A DNA stretch of 64,000 bases from Anaeramoeba ignava (lineage: Eukaryota > Metamonada > Anaeramoebidae). The notes under the pieces were generated by a model. That model made no database searches. It had not been told where the DNA came from and saw nothing but the letters and a program-made list of their open reading frames with translations. Location of the stretch: the NCBI GenBank assembly GCA_028826165.1, contig JAPDFW010000081.1, positions 104,001 to 168,000 on the forward strand. Reading direction: 5' to 3'. Position numbers and translations under genes: made by a program. Each line of letters begins with the position of its first letter. The first letter of the stretch is position 1. Shown here one piece after another: positions 23,501 to 35,558 of this stretch.

Positions 23501-23800
23501 ATTATCGGTAACCGTTATGATTTGGATTACACTCACCAGGAAAGAATGGATAATCTTGATTTGGAAAAGGCTAAAAATTTATCCGAAATTAAATCTCAAG
23601 CTCTTAAAAAAATTGTTGATGCTATTAGTGTCCAAACTCTTCAAAATATTGCAAAGGCTTCTCCTTTGTTCAAGTCTCGTATCTTGAAGGGTCTTGGTGT
23701 TCGTAATTATCTTATTACTGATGGAAAATCTCAAATCAATATGTTTGGTGATGGAATGAATCAAATGAATCAAATGAATCCAAAGGATGAAAAGAAATAA
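20560..23800 (+). CDS. MVP: Major vault protein
   Basis: The structural subunit of vault ribonucleoprotein shells. Exons 20560-20853, 20942-21028 and 21560-23800 join in frame for 873 aa (human about 890). The N-terminus has a Pro/Arg-rich extension (MSRFRRTPSPPKTPTT) before the first vault repeat (LRPHFFVHI). Successive repeats follow: VRLRNGDVEIVL, ITPLKIVLEGQALRL, GEQWYFIGPGTYIPRVEV, TGEEWLVRREGEYLP, GDEWLVTSEMSTMHIPDVYE and FFLQPGE. Then come the shoulder domain (LLLGPDFMTDIITVET, LQLSYNWHFEV, DFVGDACKAIAS, SVEPVDKDT) and the long cap helix (about residues 655-800: QEAAAKHEAKRRE, KAEAQAKAEAAHI). Exon 3 up to about 23450 is clearly GC-richer with C-ending codons, while exon 1 and the last 350 bases are AT-rich. 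This suggests strong codon selection in a highly expressed gene. Confidence 0.97.
21029..21559 (+). repeat. MVP intron 2: (TTTTAA)n
   Basis: A 531-bp intron with donor GTAAGA and acceptor TTTAG. The inside is about 80 copies of the hexamer TTTTAA with rare TTTAA or TTTGAT variants. The 88-bp intron 1 (20854-20941) is ordinary. Confidence 0.88.
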
Positions 23801-24238
23801 TTTTTTCTTTTTTTCAATTCTTTTCCAATTCTTTTCCAATTCTTTTCCAATTCTTTTCTTTTTCGGTTTTAATTAAAAAAAACCAAATCCAAATCCAAAA
23901 AACAAAAAACAATATTTTATTTTTATTTTTATTTTTATTTTTTTTAATTTCAAAAGAAAAAAACAAAAACAGAAAACAAAATTGGAGAATCAATTTGTCA
24001 AAAGAAAGAAACAACATTTTATTTCATTTTGAATTTGAATTTGATTTTGATTTTGATATTGAATTTGAATTTGATTTTGATTTTGAATTTCAATTTGATT
24101 TTGATTTTGAATTTGATTTTAATTTTAATTTGATTTTGAATTTCATTTTGAATTTGAATTTGAATTTGATTTTGAATTTCAATTTGATTTTGAATTTGAT
24201 TTTGATTTTGATTTTGATTTTGAATTCCATTTCGAATT
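23801..24238. repeat. Convergent spacer with a GAATTT/GATTTT repeat
   Basis: After the MVP stop there is a fourfold CAATTCTTTTC repeat (23816-23860). A (TTTTTA)n stretch follows at 23915-23945, and a GAATTTGAATTTGATTTT repeat at 24020-24235 abuts the eIF4E stop codon at 24239. No gene is seen. The long open frames in it are repeat artefacts. Confidence 0.65.
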
Positions 24239-26545
24239 TTATTTAAATTTAATTTGATATTTTGGATAACGATTGGATATTTGATTCTGTCGATCTTCAT
24301 GACTGAAATACAAAAGAGAAGAAATTTTTTGATAAAGAACAATGATTTTTCTAATGTGATCTCTATTAATTATTTTTTATATATCAATTTAGGTTATTTT
24401 ATATTTTATTTTTTATTTTTTATTTGAATAAAAATTTACCCAATTTCTGTTTGTGCAAGTTCGTTTTCACTTTCTTGTGTCCAAATTGAAAACCGAATAA
24501 AATTAGGTTTAATAGTTACAACAATTCCACAAATAAGTTCAGTTTCTGGAAATTGTTCTCCAATCAAACCAAGCAACTATTTTATTTTAAATTGAAAAAT
24601 AAATATTAAATTAAATATTCAATTAATTATTAAAATAAATATTAAATATTAAATATTAAATTAAATATCAAATATTAAATATTAAATATCAAATATTAAA
24701 TAAATATTAAAATATTAAATATTAAAATAAATATCAAATATTAAAATAAATATTTAAATTAATTATTAAAATAAATATCAAATAAATATTTAAATTAATT
24801 ATTAAAATACCAAATCAATCCAAATTTTATCATGAGGTAATTCTTCCTGAAAATAATTTTTATAATGATTATGTTCAATTTGAAACTGGAAATCCCAAGC
24901 TCCACCACCAATATTTTTTTCATCTTCCCATTCAGGTTTAATTCCTTCTCGGAAGAAGAAAAGGGAATTTCCAGGTTGAATTTCACTCGGCATTCTAATT
25001 TTGTTATAGATTGACCAAAAACTTTCAACCTAATTTTATTAATAACAAAAATATCAAATATTTAATAAATATTATTAATTAATTCAATGTTAAATATTTA
25101 ATAAATATTCTTAATTAATTCAATGTCAAATATTTAATAAATATTATTAATTAATTTAATATCAATTATTTAATAAATATTCTTATTAAATTCAATGTTA
25201 ATTATTTAATAAATATTCTTATTAAATTCAATGTCAATTATTTAATAAATATTCTTAATTTATTTAATGTCAAATATTTGGTAAATTCTTATTAAAATTA
25301 TTTAATAAATATTCTTAATAAATTTAATATTAAATATTTATTAAATATTCTTAATTTATTCAATGTCAATTATTTAATAAATATTCTTAATAAATTTAAT
25401 GTCAATTATTTAATAAATATTATTAATTAATTTATTATCAATTATTTAATAAATATTCTTATTAAATTCAATGTTAATTTATTTAATAAATATTCTTAAT
25501 TTGTTCAATGTCAATTATTTAATAAATATTCTTATTAAATTTAATATCAAATATTTAATAAATATTATTAATAAATTTAATGTCAAATATTTAATAAATA
25601 TTCTTATTAAATTTAATATCAATTATTTAGTAAATTATTATTAAATTTAATGTCAATTATTTAATAAATATTCTTATTAAATTCAATGTTAATTATTTAA
25701 TAAATATTCTTAATTTATTTAATGTCAAATATTTGGTAAATTCTTATTAAAATTATTTAATAAATATTATTAATAAATTCAATATCATTTATTTAATAAA
25801 TATTCTTATTAAATTTAATATTAATTATTTAATAAATATTATTAATAAATTCAATGTCAATTATTTGGTAAATATTCTTAATAAATATTCTTAATTAATT
25901 TAATAAATATTCTTAATAAATTTAATATCAATTATTTATTAAATATTCTTAATTTATTTAATAAATATTCTTAATAAATTCAATGTTAAATATTTAATAA
26001 ATATTCTTAATAAATTCAATGTCAATTATTTAATAAATATTATTAATTAATTTAATGTTATTTATTTAATAAATATTCTTATTAAATTTAATATCAATTA
26101 TTTAATAAATATTATTAATAAATTCAATGTTAATTATTTAATAAATGTTCTTAATAAATTTAATATCAATTATTTAATAAATATTATTAATAAATATTCT
26201 TAAATTATTTAATAAATATTCAATGTCAAATATTTGGTAAATTCTTATTAAAATTATTTAATAAATATTCTTAATTTGTATCCAATTTTTTGTTTATTAA
26301 TTTAAATTTTGTTTTAAAAAATTTTTTTTTGCTTTTTTTTTTTAAAAAACAAAAACACAAACAGTTGAACATTCAGCAATTTTTTGGATTCGATCTTTCC
26401 AATCTATTGTTTGTTGTCGATTCTTTGGTAAAGCCCAAAAAATCCAAGAACCATTTAATGGATGTAAAGTTGAATCAATATCTTCATCAGGTTCATCTTT
26501 TAATGAATAACTGTCTTGAACTTCAATTCGATTAATACTTAACAT
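24239..26545 (-). CDS. EIF4E: Translation initiation factor eIF4E family (cap-binding)
   Basis: Binds the mRNA 5' cap. Four exons on the minus strand: 26363-26545, 24811-25029, 24440-24576 and 24239-24362, all GT-AG and in phase, giving 220 aa (family about 217). Motifs in order: HPLNGSWIFWAL, TIDWKDRI (first cap-stacking Trp region), then across the exon join ECST|VESFWSIYNKIRMP, LFFFREGIKPEWEDEKN (second cap-stacking Trp followed by the guanine-contacting Glu), LLGLIGEQF, CGIVVTIKPNFIRFSIWTQ and GDHIRKIIVLYQKIS. The IKPEWEDE and GEQF wording is close to eIF4E2/4EHP as well as canonical eIF4E, so subtype is not decided. The first intron is a 1.3-kb AT repeat. Confidence 0.93.
25030..26362 (-). 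repeat. eIF4E intron 1: TTATTTAATAAATATTCTTA-type repeat
   Basis: A 1333-bp GT-AG intron, an array of degenerate 33-37 base units combining TTATTTAATAAATATT, CTTATTAAATT and CAATGTCAA. No ORF. Confidence 0.85.
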
Positions 26546-26724
26546 TTTAGTGTAATTTATGTAAATTATAAAAACGGAAAAAAAAAGGGAAAAAAAGGAA
26601 AAAAAATAATAAAAAAAAAAGAAATAAAAAGAAAAGAAAAGAAAAAAAAGAAAAATAAAAAATGATTTCCAAAATTTTTGTTTTTTTATTTTTCATTTTT
26701 TTTCTTGTTTAAAAAAAAAAAAAA

Positions 26725-28441
26725 ATGCAACAAAATCCTCCAATAAAATCAACTAAAATTTTACTTCAATATCTCCAAGAAAAAAATTATGATTCAATTT
26801 TTTCGAAATTACAAAAAAAAACAAACATTCAAATTCAACACGAATGTTTAACAGAATTAGAAAAATACATTTTAAACGGAGATTTTGAATCAACAGAAAA
26901 AATAATCACTAATTTGGAAAAAGAAGCAATTTTTGAGAAATTTGTCGCAAATAATTTGCCAATTTATCATTTAAAACACCGCAAAATTGAGGAATCACCG
27001 CCTCCAAGATCTTCTCAAAGCATGTGTTTTGATCCACAAAAAAAAACCGTTTTTTTAATCGGCGGAATTTATGAAAAACACAAGTTGCATGATTTTTGGA
27101 AATTTGAAATGGATAAAAAAATTTGGACAAAACTTGATTCGCCGTTTAAAATATCAGGCGATGAAAAGGACAGCAATAAAGACGGTCAATTCAAAATACA
27201 CAAAAAGGAAACCGTTTATAAATTGTTTTGGAACCCTTCGAATTCGAATCTTTATGTCTTTAGACAATTTACAAATGAAAAAATACCTTTGCAATTATTC
27301 GCTTATAATTTTCAAGCCTCTGTTTGGGAATTCATCGAAACAGTCATCGATCCACAAACTCCCAATTTTATACACAGCGATATTGTTATGGATCATTTTG
27401 ATGGGATGCTTTATTGTTTTTGTGGATCGCAAAATTCTGTTGTTGGATTTTATCAGTTTGATCTGAAAAATTTGAAGTGGAATCTTCTTTCCCAAACAAC
27501 AAAAAATAATGAAGTAATACTTACTCGGGAGAACTGCTCTTTGATGCTGGATTCCAAGAATTTTGGCGATAAAGTGATTATTGAATTTTCATCAATTCAA
27601 ATGAGCAAAAAAATTAATTTATTTTTTTCCAAATTATTTATTTAAATCTATCTAGGTCATAATTATATGTGGGGGAAAATATGACGAAGATCCCTTATCA
27701 GACATCATTCTTTTCAACACAAAAACTCAGCAATTCACAATTCATCACCCAAATATTTACAAACAAGGAATACGAAAAGATTCATTGATTCGATCTTTTC
27801 TTGATGAAGAAGACGCAAAAATCTATCTTCTCTGCGAAAATAACAAAAGAGATATAAAAACCCCCAAAAGAGAGCTGTGGGTCTATGACATTGCGGGAAG
27901 AAACTGGGGTGAATGCCAACTCAAAACACAAAAAACAAAGGAAAACAAAACGCTTTTTGATTATAGAGAAGGTCATTCAACACTTTTTGACATCAACTCA
28001 AAAACGATCCACTTTTTTTTCGGGATTGTCCACAAACAAAATTACCGCGAAAAACTCCAGTGGGAACGTTTGCAAATGAAGTATAAACGAACAGTGTTTA
28101 TGAACGACTCTTTCCAATTAGTAATCGAACCAAAAAAAGATCTCAAAGGTGTTTTGTCTTCTTTATTGTTTATTATTCGAAAAGAGCTTTTCCTCGAATT
28201 ATTGGATGAAGGAAACCAACTTCTCTGTGTTGAGCTTCTTCAGAATAAAATCACTCCTTTAGTTAATCAGGATTCTTGGGCTGAAAACAAAGAATTGAGA
28301 GTTTTATCCAATTTGATTTTTTCCACTAAACCTCTCAATCACGATAAAACTAAATCAAGAGAAAAAATATTGCAATTAATTATGCAAAATCTACCGAATG
28401 AAATGAAAGCCCCAAAAACAAAGCTTTCTGATATCATTTAA
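26725..28441 (+). CDS. MKLN1: Muskelin-like LisH-CTLH-kelch protein, no discoidin domain
   Basis: Muskelin is a kelch-repeat subunit of the CTLH/GID ubiquitin ligase. Exons 26725-27573 and 27656-28441 (donor GTGATT, acceptor TCTAG) give 544 aa. Residues about 8-85 form LisH-CTLH-like helices (STKILLQYLQEKNYDSIFSK; HECLTELEKYILNGDFESTE). Kelch repeats follow from PPPRSSQSMCFD and VFLIGGIYEKHKLHDFWKFE, with VIIICGGKYDED formed across the splice. The muskelin-specific C-terminus ends LPNEMKAPKTKLSDII, matching the family ending (PDSM-PPK-LVDLI). Human muskelin is about 735 aa because of an N-terminal discoidin domain; none is encoded here and the ATG is immediately upstream of LisH. The donor choice rests on reading frame, as a later GC site does not keep phase. 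Confidence 0.85.
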
Positions 28442-28569
28442 AATTCATTTTGAAATTTAAAATCAAAATTAAAATTTAAATCAAAATTAAAATTTAAATT
28501 CATTTTGAAAATTTAAATTCATTTTGAAAATTAAAATTTTTCAATTTTGTGTTTGTTTTATTTATTTAT

Positions 28570-30593
28570 TTAATCTTCATAATTATCAGCTAAGGTTAAC
28601 AATGAATTTTGGATCTCAAGTTTTGCATCAGAATCCAATCCATTATGTACAAATTCTGGAAATAATTCAGTGCGAATCCTCATAAACCTGTCAGTAAAAG
28701 AACGCAAAAATGAACTTATTGATCTTGAACTTGTCAAAGTGCTAAACAAAGGGAATTGCTGAACATGAGTATTTCTTGGGAAACGAGCGCTGCTTTGATT
28801 AGAGATTTCGCGCTTTGTTTCCTCTTGCTGAATCTGCTGAATTAATTGATTGAGATGAGAGTTGTTTTTGTTCTCTTTGGGAAGAAGAATAGAGTTTTTT
28901 TGTTGAGGATAAATTTTGACTCCATTTTCATTTACTTCAGAAGTAAAAATTCTTGGGAAAGAACCAGAAGTTTTAAGAGGAGAAGAAATCACATCGTAAG
29001 TTCGCGAAATGGCCCGTGTTTTTGACAGGAAATCTGAGATGAAATCTGATGTGTTTTGCTTTGGTTCGTTCGGTTTGTTTGAAAATTGATGCTCAAGTTC
29101 AACGCCTCGGATCACAAAATATTCCGAGTAAAGAAGAGAGAAGTCAAATGGCTGATAAAGAGGCGATAAAGGGCTTGTGAATAATGGATTTTGAGGTGAG
29201 TATAAGGATTCTGTTTCGGAAAAAACGGATTTGAATGAACTGTCCATATATATTTTTTGAGAGCCTTGAAAGTAACCGCGGTCTTCAATAAGAGGAAGAG
29301 GAAAACAAGCAAAAGCAGAAGCTAGTTTCATCGAAGCACGGATATTCACCAATTTTGTCAAATCATGGATCGAGAATCGCGTGTTCATGACTTGGTGCGG
29401 TCCAAGCAAATTCACCAAATAGGATGCGAGAATAGAGCTTGTTTGGTAATAATTCGAACCGTTGTATTTCAAAAGAGGAAAGTTTATTTGCGAACTCTCG
29501 TTTTTTTGGTTCGAATTTGTCGTAAATTTTGCCTGTTTCTTCGTCTGATCTTCAACTTCAAGTGGCACATAAATATGACATTTTTCAACAATATTCGTCA
29601 ACGAAAGTGCTGAATTTAAAATGAAAGCATCATTTGAAATTTGATCCAAATTGGATAATGAATTTGGAGACGTTGCAAAAACAATTTTTTTAATTTTGGG
29701 ACATTCCCCATTGAGATAATCGAAAAAAGCGTTAGCAAAACCAGCAAATCCGTTCAAATGATCAACAGAAGCATAAATTCCCTGAAGAGCATCACTTTCC
29801 TCAAGAAAAAACCGAAAACGATCCGTAATTTCATCTTCTTGATAAGTATTTCCGTTAAACGCTTTTTCTCCCTCAAAGAAGCACTCTAAAGGGTTACTTT
29901 CGCGGCGGAAATTGCTCAGCTCAAAGATGCTTTTGGGATGTAATTCAACCCCAAGAAAGTCGCTCCAAAATTCAACCATATCATCAAGTGGCGGAAGTTC
30001 TGGCTCTATTTTATTTTTTTCTTTTTTTTCTTGATCTGTCCGTTCGTTCATTTTGGGTTGATTATCTTTTTCTCCAAAATAACCATCTTGCTCAATTTTA
30101 TTCGGCTCTGTATCCTCTTCAAATGATCGTAAATACCAGTTTTTTTGGCGCGGTTTTTCGAACTCGATCATTTCTATTTTGCCGTCCCAAGTCGGGATAA
30201 AGTCATCTTCGTTCGTGATTTCTGTTTGGCTGATTATCTGGAAGTTAGAGTATTTGTCTGGGTCTTTTTTTGTTTGATTTTGTTTGGATAATTTGTTGAT
30301 GCGCGGATCGAAGTCATTGTAAATAAATCCGTTGGAAGGCATATTATTTAGCGAGCCTTTGTTATCAAAACATAAAACTCTTGGTGTTCTTGTTTCTTCG
30401 TTCTGGAAGTGGTTTATTAATTTATATTGAGGATATTTTTGATTTTTTTATTTTATTTTAAATAATTTACATATTTTGTTATTCCTGTTCGAAATAAATT
30501 ATTATTTTTTTGTTCTTGTGAATCTTGGAGATTCCAATAATGAGAACCAAGATAATTCGAATAAGGTCCAAATTGAAGAGAAATGAATTCCAT
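28570..30593 (-). CDS. MSTO1: Misato/DML1 tubulin-like mitochondrial morphology protein
   Basis: Misato/DML1 proteins have tubulin-like fold segments and affect mitochondrial distribution. Two exons: 30471-30593 (start MEFISLQFGPYSNYLGSHYW) and 28570-30402 give 651 aa. The N-terminus fits the family's LQ-G--AN-VG-H-WN, followed by RTPRVLCFD and PTWDGKIEMIEF. The tubulin-like part has EESDALQGIYASVDHLNGFA (family D-LQGF-D-GF-G) and GPHQVMNTRF. Residues 75-115 of exon 2 are a charged insertion that makes it longer than human misato (about 570 aa). If the organism has a reduced mitochondrion, retention of misato would be notable. It converges with muskelin at 128 bases spacing. Confidence 0.82.
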
Positions 30594-30693
30594 TTATATT
30601 TTTTTTAGAAAGAAAAAAAATGAAAAATGAAAAATGAAAATTTCATTTTTTATTTTTTAAAAAATAAAATATAAAATATAAAATATAAAATAT

Positions 30694-33304
30694 ATGGAAG
30701 AAAAAAAAACTCTATTTCAAGTATCAATGAAACGTCTTGATTCTATGATTAAATCCTATGATTTTCTTCAAGACCGTTCTGCGAATTCTTTATTAAATCC
30801 CACAATAAACGAATTAGAAAACAAAGAGCAAAGAATAAGTCAAATTCTTAATCAACTAGATTCTTGTATTAAAGAAAATGATCAAATACTTGAAACACTG
30901 CGTAGTCTTGATTGGTCAGGGCAGCTCCCAAAATATACTGGAAAATTGTGGATATTTTTTTATTATATATTTTAATTCCAATCCAATAATTTAATATCAT
31001 TTTTGGATTTTTATAAATTTTTTAATTCAAATTATTAAGAAAACAAAAAAACTAATTTATCAATTTTAATTTGGGATTTTTAAACAGACCAATTCCTCCA
31101 TTATGTGGTGCTATTCCTTTTCCACCAGATCAAGAAATACCGCCAAATTATTTAGTAAATTTTTATTTGAAATGAAAAGAATTGATTTATATTTATAATT
31201 TAAAATATTTTTTTTTCTTTTTGATTTTGGATAATAGGTTGCAGTGAAGACTCAAGAAACGGATGAACCTATTTTATGTTATGTTAAAAAAAAAACAGAT
31301 CAAGGTGCTTATGAGGTTGTTGATGCTGATGAAGTGAATGAACCTAGGTTAATCTTAAATTTAATTAATTTTGAATTTTGAATTGAATTTTGAATTGAAA
31401 TATTTTTGAATTGAATTATATTTGAATTGAATTATTTTTAAATTGAAATATTTTTAAATTAAATTATTTTGGAATTGAAATATTTTTAAATTGAATTATA
31501 TTTAAATTGAATTATATTTAAATTGAAATATTTTTAAATTGAAATATTTTTAAATTGAAATATTTTTAAATTGAAATATTTTTAAATTGAAATATTTTGG
31601 AATTATATTTAAATTGAATTATTTTTAAATTGAAATATTTTTAAATTGAAATATTTTTAAATTGAAATATTTTGGAATTGAAATATTTTTGAATTGAAAT
31701 ATTTTTAAATTGAAATATTTTTAAATTGAATTATTTTTAAATTGAAATATTTTTAAATTGAATTATATTTAAATTGAAATATTTTTGAATTGAATTATAT
31801 TTGAATTGAATTATTTTTAAATTAAATTATTTTTAAATTAAATTGAATTATTTTTAAATTGAAATATTTTTAAATTGAATTATTTTGGAATTGAAATATT
31901 TTTGGAATTGAATTATATTTAAATTGAAATATTTTTAAATTGAAATATTTTTAAATTGAATTATTTTTAAATTGAAATATTTTTAAATTGAATTATTTTT
32001 AAATTGAAATATTTTTGAATTGAATTATATTTTAAATTGAAATATTTTTAAATTGAAATATTTTTAAATTGAATTATTTTTAAATTGAATTATTTTTAAA
32101 TTGAAATATTTTTAAATTGAAATATTTTTAAATTGAAATATTTTGGAATTGAAATATTTTGGAATTGAAATATTTTTATATTAAATTTAATTTTAAATTG
32201 AAATATTTTTAAATTGAAATATATTTAAATTGAATTATATTTAAATTGAAATATTTTTGAATTGAAATATTTTTAAATTGAAATATTTTTAAATTGAAAT
32301 ATTTTTAAATTGAAATATTTTGGAATTAAATATATTTAAATTGAAATATATTTAAATTGAAATATATTTAAATTGAAATATTTTGGAATTGAATTATTTT
32401 GGAATTGAATTATTTTGGAATTGAATTATTTTTAAATTGAAATATTTTGGAATTGAATTATATTTAAATTGAATTATATTTAAATTGAATTATATTTAAA
32501 TTGAATTATATTTAAATTGAATTATATTTAAATTGAATTATATTTAAATTGAATTATTTTTAAATTGAAATATTTTGGAATTGAATTATATTTAAATTGA
32601 AATATTTTTAAATTGAAATATTTTGGAATTGAATTATATTTAAATTGAAATATTTTTAAATTGAAAATTAATTTGAATTGAAATATTTTTAAATTGAAAT
32701 AAATTGAAATATATTTAAATTGAATTATTTTTAAATTGAAATATTTTTAAATTGAATTAAATTTAAATTGAAATATTTTTGGAATTGAATTAAATTGAAA
32801 TATATTTAAATTGAAATATATTTGAATTGAAATATTTTTAAATTGAAATATTTTTAAATTGAATTATTTTTGAATTGAAATATTTTTAAATTGAATTATA
32901 TTTAAATTGAAAATTAATTTGGATTTAAAAAAATAGAATATTTCTTGTTACAAGAGATCAATTAGTTCCACTTCCAAGATGGTATCCAATATTAGATGTT
33001 CGTGAAACAGAATTTCCAGTTAAATCAAAAGTTCGAGCAATTTATCCAGAAACAACTGCTTTTTATTCTGCTGAGGTTATTGCACCACCAAGTGGAAGAA
33101 CAACACCAGTAAATTATAAAATTAAAATTAAATAAAAATAAAAATTAAAATTTAAATCGGAAAAATTAAAAATAAAATCGGAAAAAAAAATTGTTTTAGA
33201 ATCCACCTAATCCTTATGATTATAAATTAATTTTTGAAGGAGAAACTGCAATTCATACTGTAAATGCTCGACATGTTGTTGATGAGAAATTTTTTAAAAA
33301 TTAA
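30694..33304 (+). CDS. SGF29: SAGA-associated factor 29 (SGF29), tandem Tudor
   Basis: A SAGA/ATAC subunit that binds methylated H3K4 with a double Tudor domain. Five exons in phase: 30694-30947, 31088-31154, 31238-31347, 32937-33108 and 33200-33304, giving 235 aa. Exon 1 is coiled coil (ELENKEQRISQILNQLDSCI). Exons 3-5 form the Tudor pair: VAVKTQETDEPILCYVKKK, YEVVDADEVNEPR|RIF, LVPLPRWYPI, VRAIYPETTAFYSAEVI (family YPQTTCFYRA) and YKLIFEGE, then RHVV. The first donor is GTGGAT; the others are GTAAAT, GTTAAT and GTAAAT. Intron 3 is a 1.6-kb repeat. Confidence 0.93.
31348..32936 (+). repeat. SGF29 intron 3: TTGAAATATTTTTAAA repeat
   Basis: A 1589-bp GT-AG intron, an array of 16-base units TTTTTAAATTGAAATA with GGAATTGAAT and TATATTTAAATTGAAT variants. 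No C in almost the whole length. No ORF. Confidence 0.88.
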
Positions 33305-33476
33305 ACAGGAAAAAATATTTCTTCTTTTTTTTTAATTTTTAATTTTAATTTTGATGAAAAAAAAAATAATAAAAAAAGAATTTTAAATCGTTAAAAAATT
33401 TTTCATTTTTATTTTATCAATTAATATTTTATCAATTATTATTTTATAAATTATTATTTTATCAATTATTTTATCA

Positions 33477-35383
33477 ATGGGTAATGCAATAAATTCATGT
33501 GTTTTTGTTCCACCAGTTCAAGTACCAGAAATTAACACAGAAAATACAGAGTTTGTTTTAACAAAAAATGGACATAAAATACCAGTTGCTTGGTATACAC
33601 CACAAAAAAAGAATTCATCAATTCTTGAAACAAAAAATTTAAATGATTTAAATGCAAGAAATAATTCAAACAATTTCAATTTTGGTCTTAGAGAATTTTT
33701 GAAGCATTTTCCTGAGTTTTCTCGCAATAAATCCCAAAATTCTTCACTTGCAAAAACTCATTCTAAAAGAAAAGATAATCAAAATAGTTCTTGGACAATT
33801 ATTTTTAGTCATGGAAATGCTGAGTCTATTACTTTACTTTCTGATTGGGCTCAAAGGCTTGCTGAAATTTTAACTGTTAATGTTCTTCTTTATGAGTATT
33901 CTGGTTATCCTTATGCAGAAGGAGAAGTAAATTCAATTCAATTCAATTCAATTAAATTCAAAATTCAATTCAATTCAATTCAATATTTAATTCAATTCAA
34001 TTCAATTCAATATTTAATTCAATTCAATTCAATTCAATATTTAATTCAATTTAAAATTCAAAATTCAATTCATTTCAAAATTAAATTCAAAATTCAATCC
34101 AATTCAATTAAAAATTCAATTCAATTCAATTCAATATTTAATTCAATATTCAATTCAATATTCAATTTAAAATTCAAAATAAAATTCAAAATTCAATTTA
34201 ATTCAAATTCAAAATTCAATTAAATTCAATATTCAATTTAATTCAATTCAATATTCAATTTAATTCAATTAAATTCAATTCAATTCAATTCAATTTAATT
34301 CAATATTCAATTTAATTCAATATTCAATTCAATTCAATATTTAATTCAATTCAATTCAAATCAAAATTCAATTCAATTCAATTCAATTTAAAATTCAATT
34401 CAATTCAATTCAATTTAATTCAATATTCAATTCAAAATTCAATTCAATATTCAATTCAATTCAATTCAATTCAATTCAATTCAATTCAATTCAATTAAAT
34501 TCAATTCAATTCAAAATTCAATTCAATTCAATATTCAATTCAATTCAATATTCAATTCAATTCAATTCAATATTCAATTCAATATTCAATTCAAAATTCA
34601 ATTCAACTCAAAATTCAATTCAATTTAAAATTCAATTCAATATTCAATTCAATTCAATATTCAATTCAATTCAATTCAATATTCAATTCAATTCAATTCA
34701 ATATTCAATTAAATTCAATTTAAAATTAAAATTCAATTAAAAATTCAATTCAAAATTAAAATTCAAATTTCAAAATCAATTATAAATTAAAACTAAAAAA
34801 GTGTTCGGAAAAAAATACATATGCATGTATTGAAAGAGCATTTGAATATGCAGTAAAAGAAAAGCATATAAATCAAGATCACATAATCCTAATGGGATTT
34901 TCATTAGGAACAGGAGCTACAACTCACATTGCAACAGAAAAAGATGTAGCAGGAGTAATTCTAGTGTCTTCATTCACATCATGCGTTAGAACACAAGTTG
35001 AATTATCATATTTATCAATAATTGATCAATTCACAAACATTACAAAAGCAGCCAAAATTAAAAGTCCAACTCTTTTAATTCATGGAACAGACGATCAAAG
35101 AATTCCAATAAGACATGCAAAAGAACTTTATTCAAAACTCAAAAAACCTGTCGAACCCGTTTGGATTGAAGGTGCTGACCATTGTAATATGGATGAAGGC
35201 AATTTTGGTGACCAGTTTTATGCTGCTTTGAATAATTTCTTGGATTGGTTAAGGCTTGAAAGGCGAAAAAAGAAAAAAAATATTTATAAAAGACGTTCAA
35301 GATTTACTCGTAAATTAGTTTCTGAACGTTATGTTCCTTCTGTTAAAAAAACTCTTTCTAAAAAAGGTTGGATTGATATTTAA
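33477..35383 (+). CDS. ABHD17-like alpha/beta hydrolase (possible protein depalmitoylase)
   Basis: ABHD17 enzymes remove palmitate from membrane proteins. Exons 33477-33926 and 34802-35383 join in phase 0 for 343 aa. The N-terminus MGNAINSCVF has Gly2 for possible N-myristoylation and a Cys8 that could be palmitoylated. Core motifs: IIFSHGNAES (oxyanion loop), LLYEYSGYPYAEGE|CSEKNTYACIE (family YDYSGYG-S-GKPSE-N-YADI), the nucleophile elbow GFSLGTG, HGTDDQRIP (catalytic Asp) and GADHCNMD (catalytic His). An insertion rich in Asn/Ser lies at residues about 42-95. The C-terminus is basic (RRKKKKNIYKRRSR), perhaps membrane-associating. The 875-bp intron is an AATTC repeat. Confidence 0.88.
33927..34801 (+). 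repeat. ABHD17-like gene intron: (ATTCA)n pentamer repeat
   Basis: An 875-bp intron, donor GTAAAT, acceptor AAAAAAG. It is filled with the pentamer ATTCA (CAATT) plus TATTTAATT and AAAATT breaks. Confidence 0.88.
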
Positions 35384-35484
35384 ATGCTTTTTTATGGAAG
35401 AAAAATTTTAATTTTAATTTTAATTTTAATTTTAATTAAAATTTGAAAGAAAAATTTTAATTTTAATTTTTATTTTGAAAAAAA

Positions 35485-35524
<40 letters not shown>

Positions 35525-35558
35525 TGGAATGATTAAAAAAAAAATGAGTTCTTCTTTT

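Noticed and set aside
20560-23800. Horizontal transfer of the vault protein gene because of its high GC middle
   Set aside because: The gene has native-type introns and AT-rich ends, and the GC rise fits expression-linked codon use better.
27574-27655. GC-AG intron in muskelin starting at GCAAAA
   Set aside because: It leaves the wrong phase. The GTGATT donor at 27574 gives a continuous kelch strand.
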